Shown in pieces: positions 27,271-36,316 of a DNA stretch of 50,620 nucleotides. The DNA lies in contig SHMU01000005.1 in assembly GCA_008080765.1 (NCBI GenBank), forward strand, positions 1-50,620, in the 5' to 3' direction. The position numbers were made by a program, and so were the translations under genes. Source of the stretch: Promethearchaeota archaeon (GTDB taxonomy: Archaea; Asgardarchaeota; Lokiarchaeia; Sigyniarchaeales; SOKP01). The notes under the pieces were generated by a model that was given only the letters and a program-made list of their open reading frames with translations, made no database searches and was not told the DNA's origin. How positions within the stretch are numbered: the first letter of the stretch is position 1; each line of letters begins with the position of its first letter.

Positions 27271-27840
27271 TTATTCATTTTTTATAATTTTTGATTGCTC
27301 TTCTTCTGTCAGAATTTTAGTTAAATCAATTAAAATTCTCGGTCTATCTTTAAACTTAATAACGCCTTTTATGTATTCAGCATCAACACTTGTCTGAAAG
27401 ATTGGGCGTAGATCTACAATATCCTCGACATTTATTTGAGACACATTATGAATTTTATCGGCATAAAATCCTATATTATTATTGTCGATAGTAACTATTA
27501 TTATATAGTTTTTTTTCGCTCCGCCATTATTATTAAGAGCATCATTAGGACCTTTTCCAGAACCTTCTTCAGCAGTTCCCGCATCATATAGTTCTTCCTT
27601 TGAATGATACAATCGATATTGATCAAGATTAAGCTTTTTGTGCAAATTAATAATATGGATGATATCACCTCGATAATTATAGATGCCATCAATATAATCC
27701 ATACTCTGGGGTAACTTTCTTACATGCCCTGATTGAATTATTTCCTTTATATCCAATAATTCAATTGCAAACTGTTCCCAACCAACTTCAAACACAATAA
27801 TCGATATTTGATCCCTTTCTCTAAATATATTTCTTTGCAC
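27271..27840 (-). CDS. cheW: Chemotaxis coupling protein CheW
   Basis: A CheW adaptor of about 189 residues that would link receptor and CheA. The typical pieces are visible: IIVFEVGWEQFAIELLDIKEII, YIDGIYNYRGDIIHIINLHKKL, and IGFYADKIHNV...YIKGVIKFKDRPRILIDL. A glycine/asparagine-rich loop (about 30 residues, EEGSGKGPNDALNNNGGAKK) is inserted in the middle. I chose GTG 27840 because AAGGTG lies 9 bases upstream of it. An in-frame TTG at 27867 would overlap the preceding gene by 11 bases and place that ribosome site inside the coding sequence. Confidence 0.93.
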   Translation of the reverse strand: MQRNIFRERDQISIIVFEVGWEQFAIELLDIKEIIQSGHVRKLPQSMDYIDGIYNYRGDIIHIINLHKKLNLDQYRLYHSKEELYDAGTAEEGSGKGPNDALNNNGGAKKNYIIIVTIDNNNIGFYADKIHNVSQINVEDIVDLRPIFQTSVDAEYIKGVIKFKDRPRILIDLTKILTEEEQSKIIKNE

Positions 27841-27856
27841 TTTTCTTTTCACCTTT

Positions 27857-28672
27857 TTATATTTCAAAGTATTGATCTATTACCTTTCCAAATCTTTTAA
27901 ATTGAGAGATATCTCCGTTAAATTCCTCCAATTCTCGTTTAAAGGTAGTAAGAAATTCGTCAATAATCAGGTAGATATATCTCTTAAATAATTTATCTTC
28001 TTTTTCGACTAAATATGCGAAAATTATATTCTTTTTTATAATCGTGTAGAAATGTTGCTCTCCAAAATTAATTTCTTTTAAATTACCTCCAGTATTTTGA
28101 GAGATCACTTCTCGTGAAAACGTTAAAATAGCGGAAATAAATCCACTAATCTGAACATCCTTATCCGCTAAATTCGTTCTCTCTTTATTAATTTTTGTAA
28201 AATAAGGACTCCCTGAAGGGTTTAGTATAAATATTCCTATGAGACTTCTACTTCTCGGAATCTCTATTGTTTCATTACAAAATTCTTTGAGTTCCAATAA
28301 ATTGTTAGGGGATGCATATATTTGAAATACTTTTTTTGAAAATAAATACAATTGCGTAAAATATACATCATTTTCTTTTTCATTCATGTAAATGATAAGC
28401 ACTTTTTTGTGGTCTACATCTTCAAAAAAGTGAATAATAATCATAAAATCCTCTAAAGGGATAATTGAGTTGCCTTTCGGCTTTTTCATAATTTCATCTT
28501 TACATATCTCAATAACATTTTGAATTAAAGGAATTCCCACTCCTTTTCGAAAAATTAAATCAAAATCTTCGGATGATATATCTTCAAGAAATCTCAACAC
28601 ACAAAATCCTAAAACTTGCTGAGGGATATCTTTATTAAGATTTTTTTGGGAAATATTGTTCATAACGATCAT
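27857..28672 (-). CDS. Longin/roadblock-like protein of the chemosensory array
   Basis: A 271-residue cytosolic protein. Residues about 140-260 have a pattern I associate with archaeal longin- or roadblock-type domains: LIGIFILNPSGSPYFTK, a GFISAILTFSREV helix, a FGEQHFYTII strand, IIFAYLVEKED, then a long final helix (LIIDEFLTTFKREL). Residues 15-130 have another alpha/beta unit (MIIIHFFEDVDHKKVLIIYMNE). Such domains typically bind small GTPases, and three GTPase-related genes lie downstream in the same array. It follows the receptor gene by 80 bases and directly precedes cheW. Confidence 0.6.
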   Translation of the reverse strand: MIVMNNISQKNLNKDIPQQVLGFCVLRFLEDISSEDFDLIFRKGVGIPLIQNVIEICKDEIMKKPKGNSIIPLEDFMIIIHFFEDVDHKKVLIIYMNEKENDVYFTQLYLFSKKVFQIYASPNNLLELKEFCNETIEIPRSRSLIGIFILNPSGSPYFTKINKERTNLADKDVQISGFISAILTFSREVISQNTGGNLKEINFGEQHFYTIIKKNIIFAYLVEKEDKLFKRYIYLIIDEFLTTFKRELEEFNGDISQFKRFGKVIDQYFEI

Positions 28673-28752
28673 TTTCTTCAGTTTAACCTGTCTGTTGTTA
28701 AAAAAATATTAAAAAATTTTAAAAAATTGATAAAAAAACTTATTTGTTTTTT

Positions 28753-29958
28753 TTATTTTGTTATTTTTGTTACTTCTTCACTTGAAAGAGACTCTTCTTC
28801 AATCTTTCTGATTCGCGATGTACCAGGACTCTGCGTTTTCATAACAGTTTTGTCTTCAGTTCTATCCGTTTTGCCAATTCTAAACGGTTTCACACGCACT
28901 GCTTCTTTATCCTCTCCGAATTTTTCTTCAAGTGCTATTATTCCACCTTTCTTATGAATATTGAGCTCGTCTTCAAGTTCTTCAGCTAAAACTTCCAATC
29001 TCCGTGCCGTTGCAACAATTTCATCCATCGCCGAGACTTGTTGCTCTATTGTGGCTTCTACTAACCTAAGTGCTCTCTCGTTTTTCCTTTCTTGATCTCT
29101 TGCTTCTTTAATCTCTTCAGTTACCTCTCCAATTGCGGTTGATGTTACCTCTATTAACTTTTCAATAAATCTTACTCTATCACCGGAATCAGAGACCGAC
29201 TTTCTTGACTCTTCAGCAAGTTTTCTGACTTCATCCGCAACCACTGCGAAACCTCTTCCGTGCTCTCCTGCTCTTCCCGCTTCAATACTGGCATTAAGAG
29301 CTAAAAGATTTGTTTCTTCGGAAATGCTGGAAATAAGATCCATAACTTTATCTATATCACTTGTGTGCGTCAAAATGTCATTGGCATTTTCTTCAATACT
29401 TACAATATGTTTATCAATTGTTCTTAATGCTTTTACTTGTGCTTGTGTAGCCTCATCAACCTCGCGCAGATTATTCTCTGCGCCATGCATTACTTTATCT
29501 ATCTCCTCCGCACTTGCTTCTAATTCAGCAGAAATATTTGCAACATTAATCGCCGTTTGCTCTGCATGATCTATTAATCGTTCTAATGTTATCTCTCGTT
29601 TTTCAAGCCCAATTGCTAAAACATCAACAAAGCCTACGACGCATACTAATGCTATCAAAAACATGCTAAAGCCTTCGCCCATCAAATCCGCCTCTGCCAT
29701 TAAGCCGAATTTATCTAATACATTGGAAAGAGAAAACATCACTCCTCCGAACATAATAAGAGCGAAAAACACATGGGGTAAATTTCTTTGCTTATAATAA
29801 AGAACTACAGCAATAATAGTAGCTATGACAAAGAAGAATACACCTATAAGATTTAGCATTCCATCTTGAAATTCACCTATCGCTGCCAGCATATCTTGCC
29901 GGTCGGAGATTAAATATTCTGTGATATCTTTTTCATCAGGGATTAATCCAAATAACAT
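28753..29958 (-). CDS. Methyl-accepting chemotaxis protein with three N-terminal membrane helices
   Basis: A 401-residue receptor. Three hydrophobic segments (about 35-55, 61-80, 97-117) lie close together with only short loops, so there is no extracytoplasmic ligand domain. The cytoplasmic coiled-coil hairpin follows (about 120-345), with the highly conserved tip [39 protein letters not shown]. The charged C-terminal tail (about 345-401) has no CheR-tethering pentapeptide. No canonical HAMP is evident. GGGAGGTG lies 10 bases upstream of the ATG, inside the end of the preceding gene, so the two are probably translationally coupled. It likely senses a membrane or cytosolic signal, or relies on its small membrane neighbour. 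Confidence 0.95.
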   Translation of the reverse strand: MLFGLIPDEKDITEYLISDRQDMLAAIGEFQDGMLNLIGVFFFVIATIIAVVLYYKQRNLPHVFFALIMFGGVMFSLSNVLDKFGLMAEADLMGEGFSMFLIALVCVVGFVDVLAIGLEKREITLERLIDHAEQTAINVANISAELEASAEEIDKVMHGAENNLREVDEATQAQVKALRTIDKHIVSIEENANDILTHTSDIDKVMDLISSISEETNLLALNASIEAGRAGEHGRGFAVVADEVRKLAEESRKSVSDSGDRVRFIEKLIEVTSTAIGEVTEEIKEARDQERKNERALRLVEATIEQQVSAMDEIVATARRLEVLAEELEDELNIHKKGGIIALEEKFGEDKEAVRVKPFRIGKTDRTEDKTVMKTQSPGTSRIRKIEEESLSSEEVTKITK

Positions 29959-29963
29959 ATTTG

Positions 29964-30317
29964 TTAGACACCTCCCACATTTCCAGATGATTTAAGATAA
30001 ATGGTATAGTATTCATATGCAGCTCCTAGAGCAAAAAAGGCTCCACTAATTAATACAAATAAATGTTCAAGTGTATTTAATGCCGCTGACATGTTTAGAA
30101 ATATGGCCTCTGTATTCGTGAATAGAAATACAAACCAAAGAGAAAATATACCTGGAAAATATTTGATAAGTCCCTTCTGATAAAACATTGAGATAGCATA
30201 AATAACTATGCCCACACTCATCATTATCCAAGAAACAAATTCAATAATTTCAAGCCCCGATTCTGTTGTGTTAAAAGTTAGATATAATTCGATAATATCC
30301 TCATTCGATAGTGCCAT
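29964..30317 (-). CDS. Small membrane protein paired with the chemoreceptor
   Basis: A protein of about 117 residues with three hydrophobic segments (around [32 protein letters not shown] and [19 protein letters not shown]). I chose ATG 30317 because AGGTG lies about 12 bases upstream; a GTG five codons earlier is part of that ribosome site. It ends five bases before the receptor start, and its last codons carry the receptor's ribosome site. This tight coupling suggests equal expression and a complex, with the small protein as a possible sensory subunit, loosely like a sensory rhodopsin and its transducer. No retinal lysine or other cofactor site is visible. Confidence 0.65.
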   Translation of the reverse strand: MALSNEDIIELYLTFNTTESGLEIIEFVSWIMMSVGIVIYAISMFYQKGLIKYFPGIFSLWFVFLFTNTEAIFLNMSAALNTLEHLFVLISGAFFALGAAYEYYTIYLKSSGNVGGV

Positions 30318-30398
30318 TTTCGTTAATTTCACCTATTTTTCAATTATTAACTACTTTTTTCTAATTCTTTTATTTATGATTTAGAATTTTTACCTTCT

Positions 30399-30438
30399 GT
30401 TATCAAAAAATATAAAGAAAAGATATATTTTTGATAAC
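30399..30438. repeat. Inverted repeat in the divergent promoter region
   Basis: GTTATCAAAAAATATA (30399-30414) faces TATATTTTTGATAAC (30424-30438); the arms are complementary apart from one extra A. The loop is 9 bases. It may be an operator or a hairpin in the leader of the array. Confidence 0.6.
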
Positions 30439-30485
30439 AAAAAATGTTTGAAAAAAAGAAAAAACATTTGCTATTTAAACTTAAT

Positions 30486-30497
30486 CATTTGCAAATG
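30486..30497. repeat. Perfect 12-base palindrome CATTTGCAAATG
   Basis: The palindrome lies between the two divergent genes. Just before it, AAATGTTT (30442-30449) and AAACATTT (30462-30469) form another inverted pair. Dimeric regulators bind such sites, but no regulator is identified. Confidence 0.45.
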
Positions 30498-30786
30498 GTT
30501 TTTTGTATCATTTTCCAAGAAAATTAATAATTACAAAAATAATGTAAAAATAAAACCTTATTCTCAGAAAAATGTAAAATTTTAAAAGAAAAATAAATAA
30601 TTTCAAGTATTTTTTTATATAAACCACCCAAAAGAGGGGATTTTCCGCTACTACTACATTTTAAATAATTATGCATAATTCAATCAGAAAAAGAATAGAT
30701 GTGTAAAAAGTTATATTTAAATAAAATTTCTTTCATAATTTGTACTAACAAGTATCAAAAAATGGGTAAATAAAGGTCATAATAAA

Positions 30787-32274
30787 TTGATCACTCACGG
30801 GCTTTATAAAACGTTTGACTTGTATTCCAATGAAATCTCTTTATTTTATGATTGCATAGATAAATATTTTAAGGGTATTATTTTACGGAATTTAAGTCAA
30901 ATCCCACTTGATTCTCATGAATCGAAAAGAATATTGGGGACACTTAAATCAATCATAAATGATGCATTAACACAGTTTGGATTTAGTGCTGAGGAGATAG
31001 AGAGTCATCTCACTTTTTTATGGAAGACTGAAGTAATAACCGATATATTAGCCGAAACAGATATTTTTCAAATGTATGAGAAATTGTCCCCGCTTCTTTA
31101 TAAGCTCTTTTTAGAGAGGATAATGAACTACGTCGTTGATAGTAATTCAAACAGCATTATGGTTAAGTTAAAATCCGAGCAATTCCTCCCTATTGAATTT
31201 TTGATTAATATTCAAAGGATTAAAGATAGGTTCAATCGTTCATCGGAAAAAAAGGAGCGTTTAAAAAAATATCTTGGAATACAAAAAAAGATCCTAAGAA
31301 AATTAAGGGATAGCGAAGCTAGCATTAGAAATCTGCAGAACTTAGCAGAGCCCCGAGAAAAATTACAATTATCTTATATTATTTATCGAATTATTGATTT
31401 TTTCAATTTAAAGAATCTTTTTGATTTTTCTACGATAAAAGAATATATTGCAAATAAATATGATGATTGGTTGGATACTATTCCCTTAGTCTCTTTAAAA
31501 AATCCCGACCTTTACTATTGTGGGATGTATTTAGCCAATCAATTATCGATTCCTATCGATTTAGATAAAATAAAATACTTTTTACTTAATATTTATGATG
31601 AAAACATTGATGAATTTGAGGCTCCTCTCATAGAAGCAACGAATCAAGTGTATTATTTCTTTAAGACAGCATGGATGGCTGATCTGGAGCTTTCTCCCCG
31701 GCAGATTACTGAATTACTCAAAGGTGAGGAAAAGTTTTTTGGACATACCTATTTAAAAAATTTAGAGACCTCACAGTTGGTCATTATTTTGATGATTTAC
31801 AATCAATTAGGACTTTATGACAAAATTGAAGAGGAAAAATTGCGAAACATTATAAATGAGATAGAGAAAAGAATAGCTCCTGAAGGGATAAAGCAATTTA
31901 GAGATGGATTTATTTCGGCGGAGGCAACTTATTTTGTGTTATATTGCAAATATTTCAGGGATGATTTAAAAAAAGTTAACACCGGAGAGATAATTGATCG
32001 ATTGATTTCCAGGATTTTCCGAAATTTACAACTAATCGATTTTTCTAAGGATATTAACTATGATTTATTAACCGAATTATATTATGCTTGTGAAAGTCTT
32101 CAATTGCTCAGTTGTATGGGTGTAGAAAATATGATAAAGAACTTAGCACGTCATTTATTTCCGGATAATATTATTGATGAGTTGTTAAGTAACGGCAGAA
32201 TAAGGAATAGAAATTCGAGACTCTGTGATTTAAAAGTTGATAGATTAACAGGAGAATTAATTTATCTCTATTAA
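30787..32274 (+). CDS. Uncharacterised helical protein
   Basis: A 495-residue protein starting at TTG, with AAAGGT about 11 bases upstream; the next ATG is some 95 codons later. It is largely helical. The C-terminal half shows repeating helix pairs (LYYCGMYLANQL, EATNQVYYFFKTAW, EATYFVLYCKYF, LLTELYYACESLQLL) with spacing that recalls the alpha/alpha barrel of terpenoid-cyclase/prenyltransferase-like proteins, but no catalytic motif is visible. It is divergent from the chemosensory array and the only plus-strand gene between 11.6 and 39.2 kb. I cannot name its function. Confidence 0.55.
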   Translation: MITHGLYKTFDLYSNEISLFYDCIDKYFKGIILRNLSQIPLDSHESKRILGTLKSIINDALTQFGFSAEEIESHLTFLWKTEVITDILAETDIFQMYEKLSPLLYKLFLERIMNYVVDSNSNSIMVKLKSEQFLPIEFLINIQRIKDRFNRSSEKKERLKKYLGIQKKILRKLRDSEASIRNLQNLAEPREKLQLSYIIYRIIDFFNLKNLFDFSTIKEYIANKYDDWLDTIPLVSLKNPDLYYCGMYLANQLSIPIDLDKIKYFLLNIYDENIDEFEAPLIEATNQVYYFFKTAWMADLELSPRQITELLKGEEKFFGHTYLKNLETSQLVIILMIYNQLGLYDKIEEEKLRNIINEIEKRIAPEGIKQFRDGFISAEATYFVLYCKYFRDDLKKVNTGEIIDRLISRIFRNLQLIDFSKDINYDLLTELYYACESLQLLSCMGVENMIKNLARHLFPDNIIDELLSNGRIRNRNSRLCDLKVDRLTGELIYLY

Positions 32275-32544
32275 AATGAGCTTTGCATTAAATCAAAATT
32301 CTTATCTTTTTTTAATTCATTTGTTAAAGTTTGTTCTATCATGATCCTTTTTATTAGAATCATTCTTAAAAAAAATTGCTGGAAATCAAAGAATTTTTTT
32401 AAAAATTCATATAATTTATAAGATATTAATTAGTAAAATCCACGAAGAAATAGGGTAAATTCCAAAGTAGAATAACAAGAATTTTTAAGGCAAAATTTTC
32501 GCAAATATGAGATTTAAAAAAAAGAAGAGAAGAAAGAAAAAAAA

Positions 32545-33351
32545 TTAAAGTTTGGGATAGGCAATTTCTTTCAATATAAAGTGATCTCCTGCTGGAGTAT
32601 TAACCGTTATACCTCCAATTAATGCAATATTACCCTCAAAGTGGTCTTTTTCAATCTGAAGGAACGTTTCAATCATTTTTTTTGCTTTACTCGCTACTAA
32701 GTTGTAGTTGAGTTTAAACATATCTATGATTTGTTGGTTTTCATTTTGAAGAATTAAAATGTGGTTTAGGGTATCAGCATAATTCTGAATGAGGGCGTTA
32801 TGAAGTGCAATCCGGGTTGGATCTAAATCATTTGGATCTGGTGCAATTTGAAAACTTTCTGCGCTACCCGCTTCTTTAAGGGCGCCTAAAAATCCCATCA
32901 TTGCTCCACAAGAATTTGTAATCTTTTGTTGTCCTGGACGTACAATCTTACCATATAGAAATTCTTCCTTTTCAATGATACCTAAATGAGGGCTAATAAA
33001 AAAGATTAAGTTTCCCCCAATTCGATTACCATCAATAATATTATCGGGAGGATGGTGACTGGCCGCAATAATTCCAGACACTCCCCCCATAGGATATGCT
33101 CCAAGACCACCTAGATGAAATTCTCCGTCATAATTCTCTTTTAGAGCATCTTCAATAGTATCAAGTGCCTCAAGACGATTCACATCATCAGGGCATACGC
33201 TAAATACGAGTCTAGAGTTTCTTCTTAAAAATTGATTCTCTGAAAGATCAGCTTTAATAGTTTCAATGAAATCATTGATCGTTAAAACTTTCCCCCAATC
33301 CCCATAATCATTTTTTAATTGACTTAATTCATCTGCAGTTGTTAGAACCAT
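32545..33351 (-). CDS. LCIB-like carbonic anhydrase
   Basis: A 268-residue protein matching the LCIB/C carbonic anhydrase family (theta class, beta-CA-like fold), which interconverts CO2 and bicarbonate. The candidate zinc ligands are C53 in VCPDDVNR, a histidine in ASHHPPD (99/100) and C148 in NSCGA; D55 and R59 would be the dyad near the metal. The family block GGLGAYPMGGVSG lies between them. The protein appears complete and soluble. It converges with the helical protein gene and lies about 200 bases downstream of the cheR-cheD fusion gene. Assignment is from remembered motifs, not an alignment. Confidence 0.7.
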   Translation of the reverse strand: MVLTTADELSQLKNDYGDWGKVLTINDFIETIKADLSENQFLRRNSRLVFSVCPDDVNRLEALDTIEDALKENYDGEFHLGGLGAYPMGGVSGIIAASHHPPDNIIDGNRIGGNLIFFISPHLGIIEKEEFLYGKIVRPGQQKITNSCGAMMGFLGALKEAGSAESFQIAPDPNDLDPTRIALHNALIQNYADTLNHILILQNENQQIIDMFKLNYNLVASKAKKMIETFLQIEKDHFEGNIALIGGITVNTPAGDHFILKEIAYPKL

Positions 33352-33549
33352 TTCTTATTTCAATTCTCGGTATTATTTCATAGAGTATGAAAGAATTTCT
33401 ATTTAAATGTAATTATTTCGAAAATGATGTTCTCTTTCGGATATTTATTCAAAAAAAAAGGCATTTATTGGACAAAAAAGTCTAATCTTTTTAGAAAGTT
33501 AATCATTCCGTTCTTTTTCTATGATGGTTCTATGATTCTATTTTCTGAT

Positions 33550-35754
33550 TTAGTTCTGGGGAATATGAGTAATTATTGATAATTTTGTGCTTAATAGATC
33601 AAAATTCACTTCCCTTATCATTTTCCCACCAATATTTTTTTTTTCGAGTGCAACATTATAATGGGATAATTGTTCTTTGAGAATTTCAAAGCATTTTTTA
33701 ATAGATGTATAATTTCTATTAAAAATTTGGGCCCCTCCAATGATATAGGCCTTCAAATTTTTTTCAGAAGAACCTTTGAGCAACATTTTTTTAATCAAAT
33801 AAGGTACACAATGGGTTGCATATTGGAAAGGCTTTTCTGGAGCTTTTAACGGAGAAGAGTGTTTATATTTAGAAAATAATACATGTGACATGCAATATAT
33901 TCCATTATCCTCATCAAATAATACCAACACATAGGTGGAGCCAAGTCCGTATATAGAAAGCGATTTAATATATTCCTTATTTTTGTTTTTATTAATAACA
34001 ATATATTTTCCTAAGGGTAAAGTATGTTCTTTGAGCGGGGGTGCTACAGTTTTTTCTCGAGATTTAGGATAATTGTTTATAGTGTCCTTCTTTTTAATAT
34101 TCTTCTGAATTGTTTTCTGAAGTTTTCGTTCATTTTCGCTGGTTCTCTCCTTTTCTCTTACCAGTTCTTTTTCTTTATTTCTCTTTTCTTCTCTTCCTGT
34201 TTGTTCATTATAGAATTTTTGAACTTTAGCATCAAATTCTTGAATTTTGTTATTAAATTCTTTAACTCTTTCACCAAACTCCTTTTTTTCTCGCTCCAAC
34301 TGTGCCTTTTGTTCTTCAAACCATTGTAATTCCAGAGTATATTGACGTTTCTCGTACTCAAAACTTTCTTTTTTGCTTTGAAACGTGGATATTTCTTTTT
34401 GTAGGTGTTCTCGCTGATCGTTGATATAATCTAATTCAATCTGAATTTGTTCTCTTAACTTCTCCAGTTTTAACCGTTTATCAGCAATTTGGGATGTGAG
34501 ATTCCGAACATCTTGTTCAGTCGGTATCTTTTCTAGATTATGAAAGGATGATCTGTCTAAATACACCTCATTTTGTTCGGTATTGGTTTGTAGAGGTGAG
34601 AATGCTTTTGTTGGGATGTTATTTTTTGGAGAAGATAAAACTGGGATTATGACTTGATTCTGTATTTTTTTTTCAATTGGGCTTTTAGACAATTTTATGT
34701 GATTATAATATGAGTTTTGCTTTGAATTCATAGGTTTTTTTAATTCATAGAGATGATTATTTAATTTGATATTGGTATCAATATATTCTTTTTTAAGTGA
34801 ATTATTGTTGAGGCTCCCCACAATGCTACCATGTTCTCCCGTCTCTACTTTCTTCATTTGTTGTTTTAGTGATTCTCTATATTTTTTCTCTTTTAAAATT
34901 TTTTTATTAATCTTTTGAAGAAGATCATCTTTTTCGGTTTGCAATTGTGTTTTTTGTTCAATAATGTAAAATTTATCAATAGGATCAATCAATACAAATC
35001 CATAGGTATCTTGTAGTGATTCAGTTTTGCCTAACACTAAAATTCCTTCTGGATGCAAGTGAGCTTGTAAGTTATTCAAAAGCATCTCGCGATAATGTCG
35101 ATTTATGTAAATAATAAAATTGCGGCATAAAATAACATGATAGTTTAAAGATTTTTTATGTCCCATCGTTATATCTTCATTAAGAAATTGCACTTTATTG
35201 CGAATTTCTTTGTTGAGTTGATATTGGGGAGGATTTTGCGAAATCTTGGTAAAATAGTTGTTTTTATATGGCTCTGGCATTTCAGCGAGGGCATGTGTCC
35301 CATAGATCCCTTTCAGAGCATTATTAATAGCTCTTGGATTTATATCAGACGCAAAGATGGTATATTCGGGAAAATTTTTGATGGTTTTTTTCTTTTCTTC
35401 TATAAGTATGGCAAGTGAATAGGGTTCTTCTCCCGATGCGCAAGGACATGACCAGATATTGAGGTTATCCATATTTTTTAAGTTCAATTCATCAAGCTTT
35501 GCTATTATTTTTTCAAATACATCATAATTTCTGAAAAAATAGGAATAATTAATAGTAAAATTATCGAGAAATGTATCAACCTCTTTAGGATGAGATTGAA
35601 GATAATGATAATAATTCTCTTCAGAGGTAAGTTTTAATTTCTTAATTCGTGATTTTATTCTACGCTTAACATACCTTTTCTGATAATATCTAAACTGAAT
35701 ACCCGTGGAGGTTTCAATCTTTGAGATTATTTTAATATAGATATCTGAATCCAT
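33550..35754 (-). CDS. CheR-coiled coil-CheD-like fusion
   Basis: A 734-residue fusion from ATG 35754; a GTG nine codons earlier is a less typical CheR start. Residues 1-265 are CheR, the receptor glutamate methyltransferase (FRYYQKRYVKRRI, WSCPCASGEEPYSLAI, FASDINPRAI, ILCRNFIIYI). Residues about 265-580 are a polar linker and a long charged coiled coil. Residues about 585-734 are CheD-like (IYGLGSTYVLVLFDEDNGIYCMSHVLFS, YIIGGAQIF, IGGKMIREVNFD). The catalytic CheD cysteine of GLGSC is Thr here, and the upstream Thr is Ile, while the His is kept. Deamidase activity is therefore unlikely. It could still bind CheC. It lies in a second chemotaxis block with cheB. Confidence 0.9.
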   Translation of the reverse strand: MDSDIYIKIISKIETSTGIQFRYYQKRYVKRRIKSRIKKLKLTSEENYYHYLQSHPKEVDTFLDNFTINYSYFFRNYDVFEKIIAKLDELNLKNMDNLNIWSCPCASGEEPYSLAILIEEKKKTIKNFPEYTIFASDINPRAINNALKGIYGTHALAEMPEPYKNNYFTKISQNPPQYQLNKEIRNKVQFLNEDITMGHKKSLNYHVILCRNFIIYINRHYREMLLNNLQAHLHPEGILVLGKTESLQDTYGFVLIDPIDKFYIIEQKTQLQTEKDDLLQKINKKILKEKKYRESLKQQMKKVETGEHGSIVGSLNNNSLKKEYIDTNIKLNNHLYELKKPMNSKQNSYYNHIKLSKSPIEKKIQNQVIIPVLSSPKNNIPTKAFSPLQTNTEQNEVYLDRSSFHNLEKIPTEQDVRNLTSQIADKRLKLEKLREQIQIELDYINDQREHLQKEISTFQSKKESFEYEKRQYTLELQWFEEQKAQLEREKKEFGERVKEFNNKIQEFDAKVQKFYNEQTGREEKRNKEKELVREKERTSENERKLQKTIQKNIKKKDTINNYPKSREKTVAPPLKEHTLPLGKYIVINKNKNKEYIKSLSIYGLGSTYVLVLFDEDNGIYCMSHVLFSKYKHSSPLKAPEKPFQYATHCVPYLIKKMLLKGSSEKNLKAYIIGGAQIFNRNYTSIKKCFEILKEQLSHYNVALEKKNIGGKMIREVNFDLLSTKLSIITHIPQN

Positions 35755-35902
35755 AGTTATTGTTTCAATAAGTAATAACACCTACAATAAAATCTTATTT
35801 ACAGACTAAAAATACATAATCTAAATACATAATATAGGTGACATTTTTAAAAATATGCTTTAGAAAAAGTAATAAAAAAAATAAGATTAATTTTGTTTTA
35901 AA

Positions 35903-36301
35903 TTATTGTTTCAACCATTTTTTAGCTTCTCTTTCCGATGAAAATGCTTCAATCTCTATTATGCTACCACTTTTTGCTTTATAATTATTTATCACCAGTT
36001 GTGTGATTGCACTTTCCGGAACTACGAATGCTTCTTTTTGCAAACCCAGCTTTGAAGACTCAGGAAGTATTACATCAGTAACCCATTGCATATCATCTGT
36101 GGAGACTGACTTTACATTCCGAGCATCAACAAACCATCCCAGTCTGGGAAATCTACGCTTATATTCCCTATAGAATTCAAGAGATTTTTCCTCTGATTCT
36201 CGATATTTTTGAGAAGGTATAAATTTCTTTCCGATCCATTCCAAACAAGGAACGGTCTCATCTAAAGAGATTGTTACATAATCATTATCAAATAATTCTA
36301 T
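35903..36301 (-). CDS. SpoIIAA/STAS-like small protein
   Basis: A protein of about 132 residues resembling SpoIIAA/SEC14-like STAS proteins of bacteria: LGWFVDARNVKSVSTDDMQWV, a central AFVVPES strand, and the final FSSEREAKKWL. The first conventional start codon is TTG 36244, but the frame stays open to 36325. Translation upstream (IELFDNDYVTISLDE) looks like a genuine first strand pair. AAAGGTGGT at 36308-36316 is a strong ribosome site 6-8 bases before an ATA codon at 36301, so I place the start there, either as a rare start codon or as ATG with a base error. It lies between cheB and cheR; STAS proteins often regulate by partner binding. Confidence 0.55.
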   Translation of the reverse strand: MELFDNDYVTISLDETVPCLEWIGKKFIPSQKYRESEEKSLEFYREYKRRFPRLGWFVDARNVKSVSTDDMQWVTDVILPESSKLGLQKEAFVVPESAITQLVINNYKAKSGSIIEIEAFSSEREAKKWLKQ

Positions 36302-36307
36302 GATAGT

Positions 36308-36316
36308 ACCACCTTT
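36308..36316 (-). promoter_or_regulatory. Ribosome site placing the STAS-like start at a non-standard codon
   Basis: On the minus strand AAAGGTGGT precedes ACT ATC ATA GAA in frame with the downstream coding sequence. No ATG, GTG or TTG occurs in frame between it and 36244. Confidence 0.45.

Larger units (their letters stand above)
30333..30786. promoter_or_regulatory. Divergent intergenic region upstream of the chemosensory array
   Basis: This 454-base AT-rich gap separates the receptor-led minus-strand array from a plus-strand gene. It contains three short inverted repeats between 30399 and 30497 and TATA-like stretches such as TATATTTAAATAA (about 30711) for the plus-strand gene. No coding potential or structured RNA was recognised. 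It is the obvious place for control of the array. Confidence 0.5.

Noticed and set aside
32275-32544. Gap between convergent genes as a hidden gene or RNA
   Set aside because: Only T-rich and A-rich runs suited to termination on both strands were found.
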